Assembly (NCBI RefSeq): GCF_023824195.1
Contig: NZ_CP085442.1
Location: forward strand, 2,518,001-2,582,000
Direction of reading: 5' to 3'
From: Priestia megaterium
GTDB taxonomy: Bacteria > Bacillota > Bacilli > Bacillales > Bacillaceae_H
Length of the DNA: 64,000 nucleotides
How positions within the stretch are numbered: position 1 is the first letter of the stretch; each line of letters begins with the position of its first letter. The notes under the pieces are model-generated. The model had not been told where the DNA came from, made no database searches, and worked only from the letters and a program-made list of their open reading frames with translations. Shown piece after piece: positions 50,351-57,777 of the stretch. The position numbers were made by a program, and so were the translations under genes.

Positions 50351-52310
50351 ATAAACAGTGCATTTTTTCCTCTGCTTCTTCCCAAGGAACCGTATATCCC
50401 TGTCCTTTGGCGCAAAAGACGGACGATGAGCTGTATTCCGGATCTGCGTCTTTATTGTAGCAGATTCGTTCGATAACTTCTTCTTCGTTATGACAGCGTT
50501 CATACCCTCCGAATAATAGAGACATCGCTCCTTTTCCATGCGTAAAAGATGCTAGCGTCGAACCGTAGTTCATAAAAGTAGCAACAGGAACTTTGCCTGT
50601 AATAATCGCTTTATTTTCAGTTGTTTGAGGAGAATCAAAGCGGCCATGTGCGCTTTGAACATCAGCTAATACCCTCCCCATTTGATCAATATCCACTTTA
50701 ATTTTAAAGTCATAATACGGTTCTAGCACAATATTTTTTGCTTTTTCTAATCCTTGTCGTAATGCTCGGTACGTTGCTTCTCTAAAATCTCCTCCGCTTG
50801 TATGCTTGTTGTGAGCTCGTCCAGTACATAATGTCACTTTTATATCAGTAATAGATGAACCCGTCAGCAAACCGTGATGCGGCTTTTCAAATATATGCTG
50901 ACGGACTAAATGTTGATACCCAACGGATAAATCGTCGGCGTGACAAGCATTTTCAAAGGTAATTCCACTGTTTCGTTCCGCTGCTTCTATTTTTAAAAGA
51001 ACTTCTGCATAGTGTTTCAACGGTTCAAAATGTCCGTAGCCCATTACCGTATTTTCGATGGATTCTTTGTATAAAATTTCTGGTTCTTCAAACTGTACGT
51101 TTATATTAAAGCGTTCTTTGATCAATTTTTCGAGAACTTCAAGCTGAATTGCTCCCATTACATGAATATGAAGCTCTTGAGTCCTTTCTTCCCACGTCAC
51201 ATGTAAAGAAGGGTCTTCGGCATCTAATAATCGAAAAAGTTTAATTCCTTCTTTTGGATGAACAGAAGGCTCAAAAACAACTTTTGATTTTAACGTAGGT
51301 AAAAGTTCGTAGGATCGGCTTTCTTTTAACGTTCCAAGACCGTATCCAATCGATGCTGAAGACAACCCTGTAACCGCAAAAAGTTCGCCGGCTGAACCTT
51401 CATTAACGTTTTTAAATGTGCTTCCGTTATAAGCGCGAACCTGAGTGATTTTTTCTTCGTATAGCTCTCCATTTTTTTCATAAGATACTTCATCACGCAC
51501 TTGCAGTGTCCCGCTCAGAGCTTTGATAAACGTGATGCGCATGCCGTTTTCATCGTGCCGGATTTTATATACACGCCCTGAAAATGCTTCTTCCTGCGAG
51601 TAGTGAATTTCTGTTAACAAATCGAGCTTCTCTAAAAAACTTTTCATGCCGATGTCTTGTAAAGCTGAGCCACAAGCACACGGGAAAAGCTGATTGGTTT
51701 GAATAAGCTTTTTCATGGCCGCTTTCCAATAAGCTTGATCATTCTTGCCTTCCATAAATGCATCTAGAAGCTCTTCATCTTTTTCAGCTATAAATTCAAT
51801 AAGTTCCTCACTTAACGACCCATCTATAAGCTCTGACGTTATATCATAAACATCAGTGGTTAAGTTATGTTTAATATCGTTTATAACACGTTCAGAATCT
51901 GCTCCTACACGATCAATTTTATTGATGAAAAAGAATACGGGCACACGATGTTTTTGAAGCAGCTGCCAAACCGTTTCTGTATGGCCTTCCACTCCCTCGA
52001 CTGCACTTAAGATGACGATCGCATAATCCATCACTTGAATAGAACGTTCCATTTCAGGTGAAAAATCGACGTGGCCCGGCGTATCAATTAAATAGTAAGT
52101 AGAACCGTTATATAAAAAAGTTCCTTGGTCGGCAAATACTGTAATGCCTCGTTCTTTCTCAATCGTATGGGTATCAAGAAACGAGTCTTTGTGGTCGACT
52201 CTTCCTCGCTGTTTAATGCTTTTTGTATGATAAAGAAGCTGTTCGGAAAATGTAGTCTTTCCTGCATCAACATGCGCTACAATACCGATCGTTTTGTTAG
52301 AGTGTTTCAT
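50349..52310 (-). CDS. Tet(M)-like ribosomal protection GTPase
   Basis: The 653-residue protein has EF-G-like architecture. G1 is AHVDAGKTT (12-20), G2 is EKERGIT, G3 is DTPGH, G4 is NKID and G5 is CGSA. Domain II includes GRVYKIRHDENGMRITFIKALSG, domain IV has GHFEPLKHYAEVLLKIE, and domain V follows. Length and domain order fit the Tet(M)/Tet(O)/Otr(A) class rather than elongation factor G. It may confer tetracycline tolerance or rescue ribosomes. No mobile element adjoins, so it looks chromosomal. AAGGTGGG precedes the ATG. Confidence 0.85.
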   Translation of the reverse strand: MKHSNKTIGIVAHVDAGKTTFSEQLLYHTKSIKQRGRVDHKDSFLDTHTIEKERGITVFADQGTFLYNGSTYYLIDTPGHVDFSPEMERSIQVMDYAIVILSAVEGVEGHTETVWQLLQKHRVPVFFFINKIDRVGADSERVINDIKHNLTTDVYDITSELIDGSLSEELIEFIAEKDEELLDAFMEGKNDQAYWKAAMKKLIQTNQLFPCACGSALQDIGMKSFLEKLDLLTEIHYSQEEAFSGRVYKIRHDENGMRITFIKALSGTLQVRDEVSYEKNGELYEEKITQVRAYNGSTFKNVNEGSAGELFAVTGLSSASIGYGLGTLKESRSYELLPTLKSKVVFEPSVHPKEGIKLFRLLDAEDPSLHVTWEERTQELHIHVMGAIQLEVLEKLIKERFNINVQFEEPEILYKESIENTVMGYGHFEPLKHYAEVLLKIEAAERNSGITFENACHADDLSVGYQHLVRQHIFEKPHHGLLTGSSITDIKVTLCTGRAHNKHTSGGDFREATYRALRQGLEKAKNIVLEPYYDFKIKVDIDQMGRVLADVQSAHGRFDSPQTTENKAIITGKVPVATFMNYGSTLASFTHGKGAMSLLFGGYERCHNEEEVIERICYNKDADPEYSSSSVFCAKGQGYTVPWEEAEEKMHCL

Positions 52311-52403
52311 TGTTAAATCCCACCTTACTGCTGTATGTATAGCTGTTACTCTCTATTCTATAATAACCGTAAGAAAAAGTGGACGACAAAGACCTAGAGC
52401 TGC

Positions 52404-52619
52404 TCACATCAAAAAAGAATGCGTGATTAAACATCGCATTCTTTTTTTTGTACGGCGTTTGGTATCATTTTTGCTTTTCGCTATAAAAATAGCTGCTATA
52501 AGGCATCCAATTCCAGCTAAATGCATGATGTTATTACCTATTGCGCCTAGACTGTTACTGGTCAACCCAACTAAAATGCTACCAAATATAATCAACAAAA
52601 CAGCAAGCATGAACTTCAT
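52404..52619 (-). CDS. Small membrane protein, 71 residues, odd 3' end
   Basis: The ATG at 52619 lies eight bases after CGGAGAG; a GTG at 52628 is inside that site. Two hydrophobic helices are followed by KSKNDTKRRTKK. The 3' end of the frame runs through a strong terminator hairpin, which is unusual. One fewer A in the AAAAAAAA run (52442-52449) would end the protein at the hairpin loop, so an indel there is likely. Confidence 0.55.
   Translation of the reverse strand: MKFMLAVLLIIFGSILVGLTSNSLGAIGNNIMHLAGIGCLIAAIFIAKSKNDTKRRTKKRMRCLITHSFLM
52411..52449 (-). terminator. Terminator inside the 3' end of the small membrane gene
   Basis: A 13-bp stem (AAAAAAGAATGCG/CGCATTCTTTTTT) has a T-run on both strands. 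Confidence 0.85.
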
Positions 52620-52645
52620 TTTTTTCACTCTCCGTTAGTAAGTTA

Positions 52646-52831
52646 TTAAATATGATTTGCATACGGATCATATAAACCAGTAAGTAATAAGAGACTTGCT
52701 GATAAAATCAATGTTCCTGCTATTAACAAACTGTTGCTACATACCTTTTTTCTCTTTTTGCGTAAAAGCATTCCTGATATAAGAAATAGTAATGCGACAG
52801 ATAGCAGAATCAATCCTATACCAATATTCAC
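52646..52831 (-). CDS. Small membrane protein, 61 residues
   Basis: AAGGGAGCGAAAG precedes a GTG. Two hydrophobic helices are separated by RKKRKKVCSN. It lies 27 bases upstream of the next small membrane gene on the same strand, so the two are probably cotranscribed. No family recognised. Confidence 0.65.
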   Translation of the reverse strand: MNIGIGLILLSVALLFLISGMLLRKKRKKVCSNSLLIAGTLILSASLLLLTGLYDPYANHI

Positions 52832-52992
52832 TATTTCTTTCGCTCCCTTGCGAATGTACTCATTAACATCTAGTTAACCATAATACTATTATGAAAATTA
52901 AAGTAAAAACGTTCATGACATCATATCCCAATTGATTTATATGTTATCATACATAATTTGTTAAAAATATATTTTTTCACCTTTTACAATCG

Positions 52993-53027
52993 AAAAGCAG
53001 CCTCTTTACTACGAGACTGCTTTTTTA
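52993..53027. terminator. Bidirectional terminator after the formate/nitrite transporter gene
   Basis: Arms AAAAGCAG/CTGCTTTT with inner CTC/GAG and T-runs on both sides. Confidence 0.75.
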
Positions 53028-53048
53028 ATGACAACTGATGAAAACTGA

Positions 53049-53843
53049 TTAAGAAGCTTTTTTTAATTGTTCTTTTTGTTTCTTTTGATAAGAAGAAAAA
53101 TAAATAAGGCCTACAAATACAGCTCCTCCTATCATATTTCCAATAAAGGTAGGAACAATATTTGTAATAAAATCAATCCATGTAAAGTGACCTGCAAAAA
53201 TGGCAGCGGGAATAATAAACATATTGGCTACAACGTGCTGAAAGCCAATCGCAACAAAAGCCATGATCGGAAACCAAATCCCAAGAATTTTACCCGTAAC
53301 GTCGTCAGCACCGTATGAAAGCCAAATTGCTAAACATACAAGCCAGTTGCAGCCCACAGCAGAAATAAGCGTTTTAAAAAATGATTCATCAATTTTAGCT
53401 TGAGCAATTGCTACCGTTTTATCTAAAAAAGGACCCGTTTCTGTTAAACCTACAATATGTCCAAAGAAATACGCAATAAATACGGCTCCTAAAAAGTTAG
53501 CAAGCGTAACCCAAAACCAGTTATGAAGCAACTGACGAAGCGGAATTTTTCTTGCATACAGGGCAATGGAAACAGACATCATATTCCCTGTAATAAGCTC
53601 TGCTCCCCCAAGTACGACCAGCATAAGACCTATAGGAAAGACTGCCCCTCCTAAAAGATTCGATAAACTTCCCCATTCAGCTGGTAAATTACCAATGACG
53701 CGCACATCTAGTAAAAAACCAAGCGCAATAAACGCGCCTCCTAAAAACCCAAGCATGAGAATGGAAGAAAGGGATAGCTTCGTTTTTGAAACCCCCGCTT
53801 CTAAAGCGATGTTTAACATTTTATCCGGCTTGTGAAATGCCAT
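53049..53843 (-). CDS. Formate/nitrite transporter family protein (YwcJ-like)
   Basis: This 264-residue channel has six hydrophobic helices and the FNT signatures LGGAELITGNMMSVS and GCNWLVCLAIWLSYGADDVTGKI, plus GFQHVVANMF. FNT pentamers pass formate, nitrite, hydrosulfide or lactate. No focA/pfl or nitrite genes are adjacent, so the ion is open. AAGGAGGAG precedes the ATG. The leader contains a terminator-like hairpin, suggesting attenuation. Confidence 0.92.
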   Translation of the reverse strand: MAFHKPDKMLNIALEAGVSKTKLSLSSILMLGFLGGAFIALGFLLDVRVIGNLPAEWGSLSNLLGGAVFPIGLMLVVLGGAELITGNMMSVSIALYARKIPLRQLLHNWFWVTLANFLGAVFIAYFFGHIVGLTETGPFLDKTVAIAQAKIDESFFKTLISAVGCNWLVCLAIWLSYGADDVTGKILGIWFPIMAFVAIGFQHVVANMFIIPAAIFAGHFTWIDFITNIVPTFIGNMIGGAVFVGLIYFSSYQKKQKEQLKKAS

Positions 53844-53860
53844 AAAACTCCTCCTTAACT

Positions 53861-53913
53861 AAAAAAGGCAGCACTCAAAAACACCTTTTACACAAGGTTT
53901 TTGAATGCTGCCT
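53861..53913 (-). promoter_or_regulatory. Terminator-like hairpin in the leader of the formate/nitrite transporter gene
   Basis: On the gene strand AGGCAGCA.../...TGCTGCCT with inner CAAAAAC/GTTTTTG forms a long stem, followed by TTTTTT that ends about 18 bases before the ATG. A promoter candidate (TTTATT, 18-base spacer, TATACT at 53936-53941) lies directly upstream. The transporter mRNA must therefore cross this structure, so it can act as an attenuator. Confidence 0.6.
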
Positions 53914-54031
53914 AATAATCCTGCACTTTCTTTACAGTATATCAGTCATCATTATCTATAATAAAATCAAATAAAAAACAAGCAGATCCTACTTCTCTTT
54001 CATTTAATTAAATTATGTATTTTACGTTGTT

Positions 54032-54376
54032 CTACTGAATATTGGTTTCAAACACAAACACAGAAACAGCAATATCTTCTTCTACTTTGATATCGGAAAA
54101 TAAGTAATCCAGCTTAGCTCCTAACAAGTCTTCAAGCCCCTCTGGAGGAGATGAAGCATAAAGGTTTTGAATAAGCTTTGTTCTTGCCATATGTACCGTC
54201 TCTTTACCTTCGGTTGTTCTCGCGATAAATTGTTCAGCTGGCGTTAAGTTGCCGTACAAAGTTGAAATAGCCATGTTTTGAACGAATACAGTATGAATTC
54301 GTTCTGGACCTTTTCCAAAAAGTTTTTTGCGCAGCTTTCGGATAATATCATTAAAATCATGTATTTTTTTAGACAC
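54032..54376 (-). CDS. Na-translocating system MpsC-like protein (DUF2294)
   Basis: The start is taken as GTG at 54376, eight bases after AGCGGAGG. The longer frame to 54424 begins at a TTG with no site. The 114-residue product has the DUF2294 pattern: FGKGPERIHTVFVQNMAISTLYGNLTPAEQFIARTTEGKETVHMAR, then LLGAKLDYLFSDIKVEEDIAVSVFVFE. MpsC belongs to a sodium/bicarbonate-related system in staphylococci, but MpsA/B are not adjacent. A perfect palindrome covers its -35. Confidence 0.85.
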   Translation of the reverse strand: MSKKIHDFNDIIRKLRKKLFGKGPERIHTVFVQNMAISTLYGNLTPAEQFIARTTEGKETVHMARTKLIQNLYASSPPEGLEDLLGAKLDYLFSDIKVEEDIAVSVFVFETNIQ

Positions 54377-54447
54377 TGGTGTATGCCTCCGCTTATCTCG
54401 AGTATGTCTATCCTGCTCATTCAAGTTTTCAACTAAGAATAAGTTAC

Positions 54448-54483
54448 ATTATACATGACGACGTTTACATTGTATACAATGTA
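54448..54483 (-). promoter_or_regulatory. mpsC promoter with an 18-bp perfect palindromic operator
   Basis: TATAAT (54448-54453) and TATACA (54471-54476) are 17 bases apart on the minus strand. The palindrome TACATTGTATACAATGTA (54466-54483) is centred on this -35, the classical place for a dimeric repressor. Confidence 0.65.
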
Positions 54484-54533
54484 TCTGTTTTATCCCCGTT
54501 AATCCAAACAATCGCAAAACCATTACGAAATGA

Positions 54534-54567
54534 TAAAAAAATCCTTCACTTATTAAAGTGAAGGATT
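54534..54567 (-). terminator. Minus-strand terminator
   Basis: An 11-bp stem (AATCCTTCACT/AGTGAAGGATT) has a T-run on the minus strand only, about 200 bases past the 63-residue gene. Confidence 0.8.
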
Positions 54568-54773
54568 ACCTTTATATCTCTACTTAAAGGTTACAAATGG
54601 ATTCTCAGTTATCAAAGAAATAACTAAGAACTTTGACAAGATAGCATGTCAAAATAGTCAAGTGGTATGTTTGTACCAGTAGTTAATGCTATCACGTTAA
54701 AGTCATGGAATCCAATTAGTTTACTTTCATAATACTTTATTTAATTTAAATATTCTTTTTTGATAGGTAACCC

Positions 54774-54965
54774 TTAATCTTCATCACGATCTGCTCTAAA
54801 TTCATCATCAGATAATGAATTTAGTTGATGGCTAAGCTTTTCGTAGTTATCTTGTTTTTGGTTTTGTTGTACATCATTAGATATAGGAGCTTCACTAGAA
54901 ACAGTAGATTTTTTTCTAGTCTCTTCGCCTCCGCTAACTCCAAACCCAACATTGTTATCTGTCAT
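54774..54965 (-). CDS. Small polar hypothetical protein, 63 residues
   Basis: The ATG at 54965 follows AAAGAGGTGA; the upstream frame to 55025 lacks a site. The product is Ser/Glu/Asn-rich and probably disordered (TDNNVGFGVSGGEETRKKST ... EFRADRDED). No family recognised. Confidence 0.65.
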   Translation of the reverse strand: MTDNNVGFGVSGGEETRKKSTVSSEAPISNDVQQNQKQDNYEKLSHQLNSLSDDEFRADRDED

Positions 54966-55083
54966 CGGATTCACCTCTTTAACTGTTATTATGGAGAATT
55001 TCTCTAAAAAAATAACAGGAAACAAAAGGAATTCCCACTTAGCTAACAGCGGTCCAAGCTTCCTTACTTAAACCAAATCGTAT

Positions 55084-55275
55084 TTAAATAAGAAAATGCC
55101 CCGCTTTAACTCCATAGGCAATACCGATAAAAAAACTTGCTATACCTAGTGTTTGACTTTTACATACATACTTTATAGTTAAGCCTGGAATCAGACCCCA
55201 TATAATGATGAAAATAGCGAACGATACTATAATAGAAGACCATGCATCTTGCCCTGATATACTTATACCTTGCAT
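55084..55275 (-). CDS. Small two-helix membrane protein, 63 residues
   Basis: AAAGGAGAAACG precedes the ATG. Hydrophobic segments at about 14-32 and 42-62 flank a short loop with KYVCKSQ. No family recognised. Confidence 0.65.
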   Translation of the reverse strand: MQGISISGQDAWSSIIVSFAIFIIIWGLIPGLTIKYVCKSQTLGIASFFIGIAYGVKAGHFLI

Positions 55276-55376
55276 AAACGTTTCTCCTTTCAGTACTTAT
55301 ATCGGGAGAACATAAATTTTTTATAGTATCTTATAATACGAACTAAAAAATTCAACCGACCTGTCCATATATGCTT

Positions 55377-55940
55377 TTACAGCGAATGGTGGCGTTCAAG
55401 CTCAACTGTTTTTGGTTTTTGCCATATTAATACCCCTGCCGCTACGTACATAAACGAAGTGATGTAAAAAAGGCTTCCGATTGTAAGAAAATCAATGATA
55501 TACCCTGTTGCAATCACGGCTAAAGCTGCCCATATAGAGGTCCATAAATGATAGTGTCCTACTTGCTTTCCCGTATGAGCACGATCTGTCTGCCTAGATA
55601 ACGCTATTTTTTCTGCTGTTTTTTGAAGAGCTCCAAGCAGCCCCATTATAACTTGAATGATATACACCTGTGTGATAGTTGTTAGAACGGGAATCACAAG
55701 CATAACAACTGCCATCCCAAACGTATATAAAATGAGCAAACGCTTTTCTCCTACTCTGTCACTCCATGAACCGATTAAAGGGTGACTCAAAGCTGCGGTT
55801 AAAGCGAAAATTCCGTAAGCTAAGCCAAATTGTGAATAACTATCGCCAAGATTTCGAAGCAGTAAAAGGTAAAAAGGAAAAACAATACTGCTTGCGGTAA
55901 TCATCAGGCTTTGGGAATGTAAGAGTTGTTTGTACGTCAT
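55377..55940 (-). CDS. Half-size MFS transporter-like protein, six helices
   Basis: This 187-residue protein corresponds to one six-helix half of an MFS carrier. MFS motif A appears as GSWSDRVGEKRLLILY after helix 2. Full MFS proteins have about 400 residues and twelve helices. The start ATG overlaps the stop of the FAD oxidase (ATGA), so translation is coupled. It may work as a dimer, or be a truncated carrier. Substrate unknown. Confidence 0.75.
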   Translation of the reverse strand: MTYKQLLHSQSLMITASSIVFPFYLLLLRNLGDSYSQFGLAYGIFALTAALSHPLIGSWSDRVGEKRLLILYTFGMAVVMLVIPVLTTITQVYIIQVIMGLLGALQKTAEKIALSRQTDRAHTGKQVGHYHLWTSIWAALAVIATGYIIDFLTIGSLFYITSFMYVAAGVLIWQKPKTVELERHHSL

Positions 55941-57373
55941 TTTCCATACTCCTTATAAAATAAATTAACGAACGTTTCGTTTGGATCATATTTTCTTTTT
56001 AAATTTAAAAAGGCGGTTGTATGAGGGTAAGCCTCTTCTAATTGCTTCTTGCTTGGGTAGCCGTAGTAAGGCAAGTAATAGCTTCCCTGATGCTGCAGCG
56101 TCACATCCACCATTTTTCTGACAACTCTTTGTGTATCAGCCATGCCTTGATTGTCTTTTTTCTGGTTAATAAGTAAAACGAGAGCAAACATATCGTCTTT
56201 TGCATAAGACATGACTGCTTTATTGTCTTTTTCTACATAGCGAACAGTAATGTTCAGTAAATTTAATTTCTCTGTTGCTAACACTTCGCGTAAATCATCG
56301 ATGTAAGAAGCAAATTCATCAACCGGAACGAAGTATTCCTGTAAAACTTCCGTCCGGCTAGCACTTTCGTATTCCATAAAATCACTTTCAGAACGCATAA
56401 CATTATTTCTTGTTTCAAGCCGTCCATTTTGTTTTAAGAAATAAGCCTTTTGTGTTTCCCACAGCATATCTTTGCCCCAGTCGCTATACCGAGACAGCCC
56501 TAGCATAAATTTAGGAAGTGCCACTATTTTTTCTGTCTTGAGCGGTTCTTTTACAGTAGAAGTATTCTGAGAAGATAAGCGATAGTTTGTGACGTACATA
56601 TCTGTTAGCAATTGATTAGGAGAAACCGAAATACGCGCCATATGCATACGAACGTCAGAGTTATGCTGTACGTAGTTTTTAAAATACGCTGTGTACTGCC
56701 TATAATCTAAGCGAATAATTTCATCTTCGTACCATTCATCGTCCGTCAAACGAAGCGTCACATCTAAAATGACCCCAAATAACCCGTACCCTCCGTTTAC
56801 TAAAGAAAACAGCTCAGGGTGTTTCGTCCGGCTAATTTCGATAATGGATCCGTCCGCCTGCAGGAGACGCATAGATTTTACCGTATCCATTAAAGAACCG
56901 TATCGAATATCTCTGCCGTGTACGTTCACGCTAATAGAACCTCCAACGGTAAAAATATTTTGTGATTGCATAACCTGAAGAGCAAGACCGTCTTTATGTA
57001 TATATTGCTGAATATCATTCCACGTTGTCCCGCTTTGAACCGTAATTTCTTTTTGACCAGGTTTGTAATCTATAATTTTATTGTACTGCTTCATATCAAG
57101 TAAAATAGCATTAGGATAGTACGTCTGCCCTCCTTGGCTGTGCTGCATGCCTGCAATCGCTATTTTTTCATGATGCTGTGAAGCGGTTTTCACCCAATCT
57201 TTCAGCTGTTTTTCAGTTGTTCCATGCTTTATTTCTTTGACTTTTGTAGGAAGAAGCCGTGCAACATCCCGCGTTACAGGATGGATCTGCTGCTGTTTAT
57301 AAATATGATAGGAGGCATATGAACCTACTAGATAAAAAGATAAAAAAGTTCCTAACAACACGTTTTTTTTCAT
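55937..57373 (-). CDS. Membrane-anchored FAD-linked oxidase (PCMH-type)
   Basis: This 478-residue protein begins with an uncleaved-looking signal anchor (VLLGTFLSFYLVGSYASYHI), then an FAD-binding PCMH domain (about 50-215; KIAIAGMQHSQGGQTYYPNAILLDM, VQSGTTWNDIQQYI, QSQNIFTVGGSISVNVHGRDIRYG, NGGYGLFGVILDVTLRL) and a substrate domain ending YDPNETFVNLFYKEYGK. It resembles sugar-lactone/alditol oxidases. The flavin-linking His context (GMQHSQGG) is plausible. It is coupled to the half-size MFS gene. Substrate unknown. Confidence 0.85.
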   Translation of the reverse strand: MKKNVLLGTFLSFYLVGSYASYHIYKQQQIHPVTRDVARLLPTKVKEIKHGTTEKQLKDWVKTASQHHEKIAIAGMQHSQGGQTYYPNAILLDMKQYNKIIDYKPGQKEITVQSGTTWNDIQQYIHKDGLALQVMQSQNIFTVGGSISVNVHGRDIRYGSLMDTVKSMRLLQADGSIIEISRTKHPELFSLVNGGYGLFGVILDVTLRLTDDEWYEDEIIRLDYRQYTAYFKNYVQHNSDVRMHMARISVSPNQLLTDMYVTNYRLSSQNTSTVKEPLKTEKIVALPKFMLGLSRYSDWGKDMLWETQKAYFLKQNGRLETRNNVMRSESDFMEYESASRTEVLQEYFVPVDEFASYIDDLREVLATEKLNLLNITVRYVEKDNKAVMSYAKDDMFALVLLINQKKDNQGMADTQRVVRKMVDVTLQHQGSYYLPYYGYPSKKQLEEAYPHTTAFLNLKRKYDPNETFVNLFYKEYGK

Positions 57374-57520
57374 TCTAAACTGTGAACTCCTTTCTTTATT
57401 TCTGTGAAATTATACCATATAAAAAGTGAAATAACACTATAAAAGTGTAATTTTACACTACATTATAACTTATTTCGAGAAATCATACGGAAAAAATTGT
57501 AATTTAACCTTATTGAAACA

Positions 57521-57556
57521 AAAAAAAGAAAAGACCTAGTGTCTTTTCTTTTTTTG
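57521..57556 (-). terminator. Terminator of the 45-residue gene
   Basis: A 15-bp stem (AAAAAAAGAAAAGAC/GTCTTTTCTTTTTTT) directly follows the stop codon on the minus strand. Confidence 0.85.
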
Positions 57557-57560
57557 TTTT

Positions 57561-57698
57561 TTATTTTTCAGCTTCGTATGCAACTAAAGCCACTCTTTTT
57601 CCTAACGTTTGTTGAAACTGCTCTTCTAGCTGTTTAAGCTTCGCATGCATATCATCGTTAATTGAAGCTGGCTCAAAGGTCATTTTTGTTTGCTCCAT
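57561..57698 (-). CDS. Small helical hypothetical protein, 45 residues
   Basis: GAGGTGACAGTATCTG precedes the ATG. The product begins MEQTKMTFEPASINDDMHAK and has a helix (LKQLEEQFQQTLGKRVALVA) before YEAEK. A terminator adjoins the stop. No family recognised. Confidence 0.6.
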   Translation of the reverse strand: MEQTKMTFEPASINDDMHAKLKQLEEQFQQTLGKRVALVAYEAEK

Positions 57699-57777
57699 CA
57701 GATACTGTCACCTCTTTCATATGTGTATGTTCTACTTTTTCCAATATAAAAGAGGTCTATGACGATTTGACGAAAGT

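Larger units (their letters stand above)
54377..54773. other. 397-bp region upstream of the MpsC-like gene
   Basis: Contains the mpsC promoter with its palindrome and a minus-strand terminator at 54534-54567. An AGTTAT/AATAACT dyad lies near 54608. No frame with a ribosome binding site is seen between 54570 and 54773. Confidence 0.55.
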
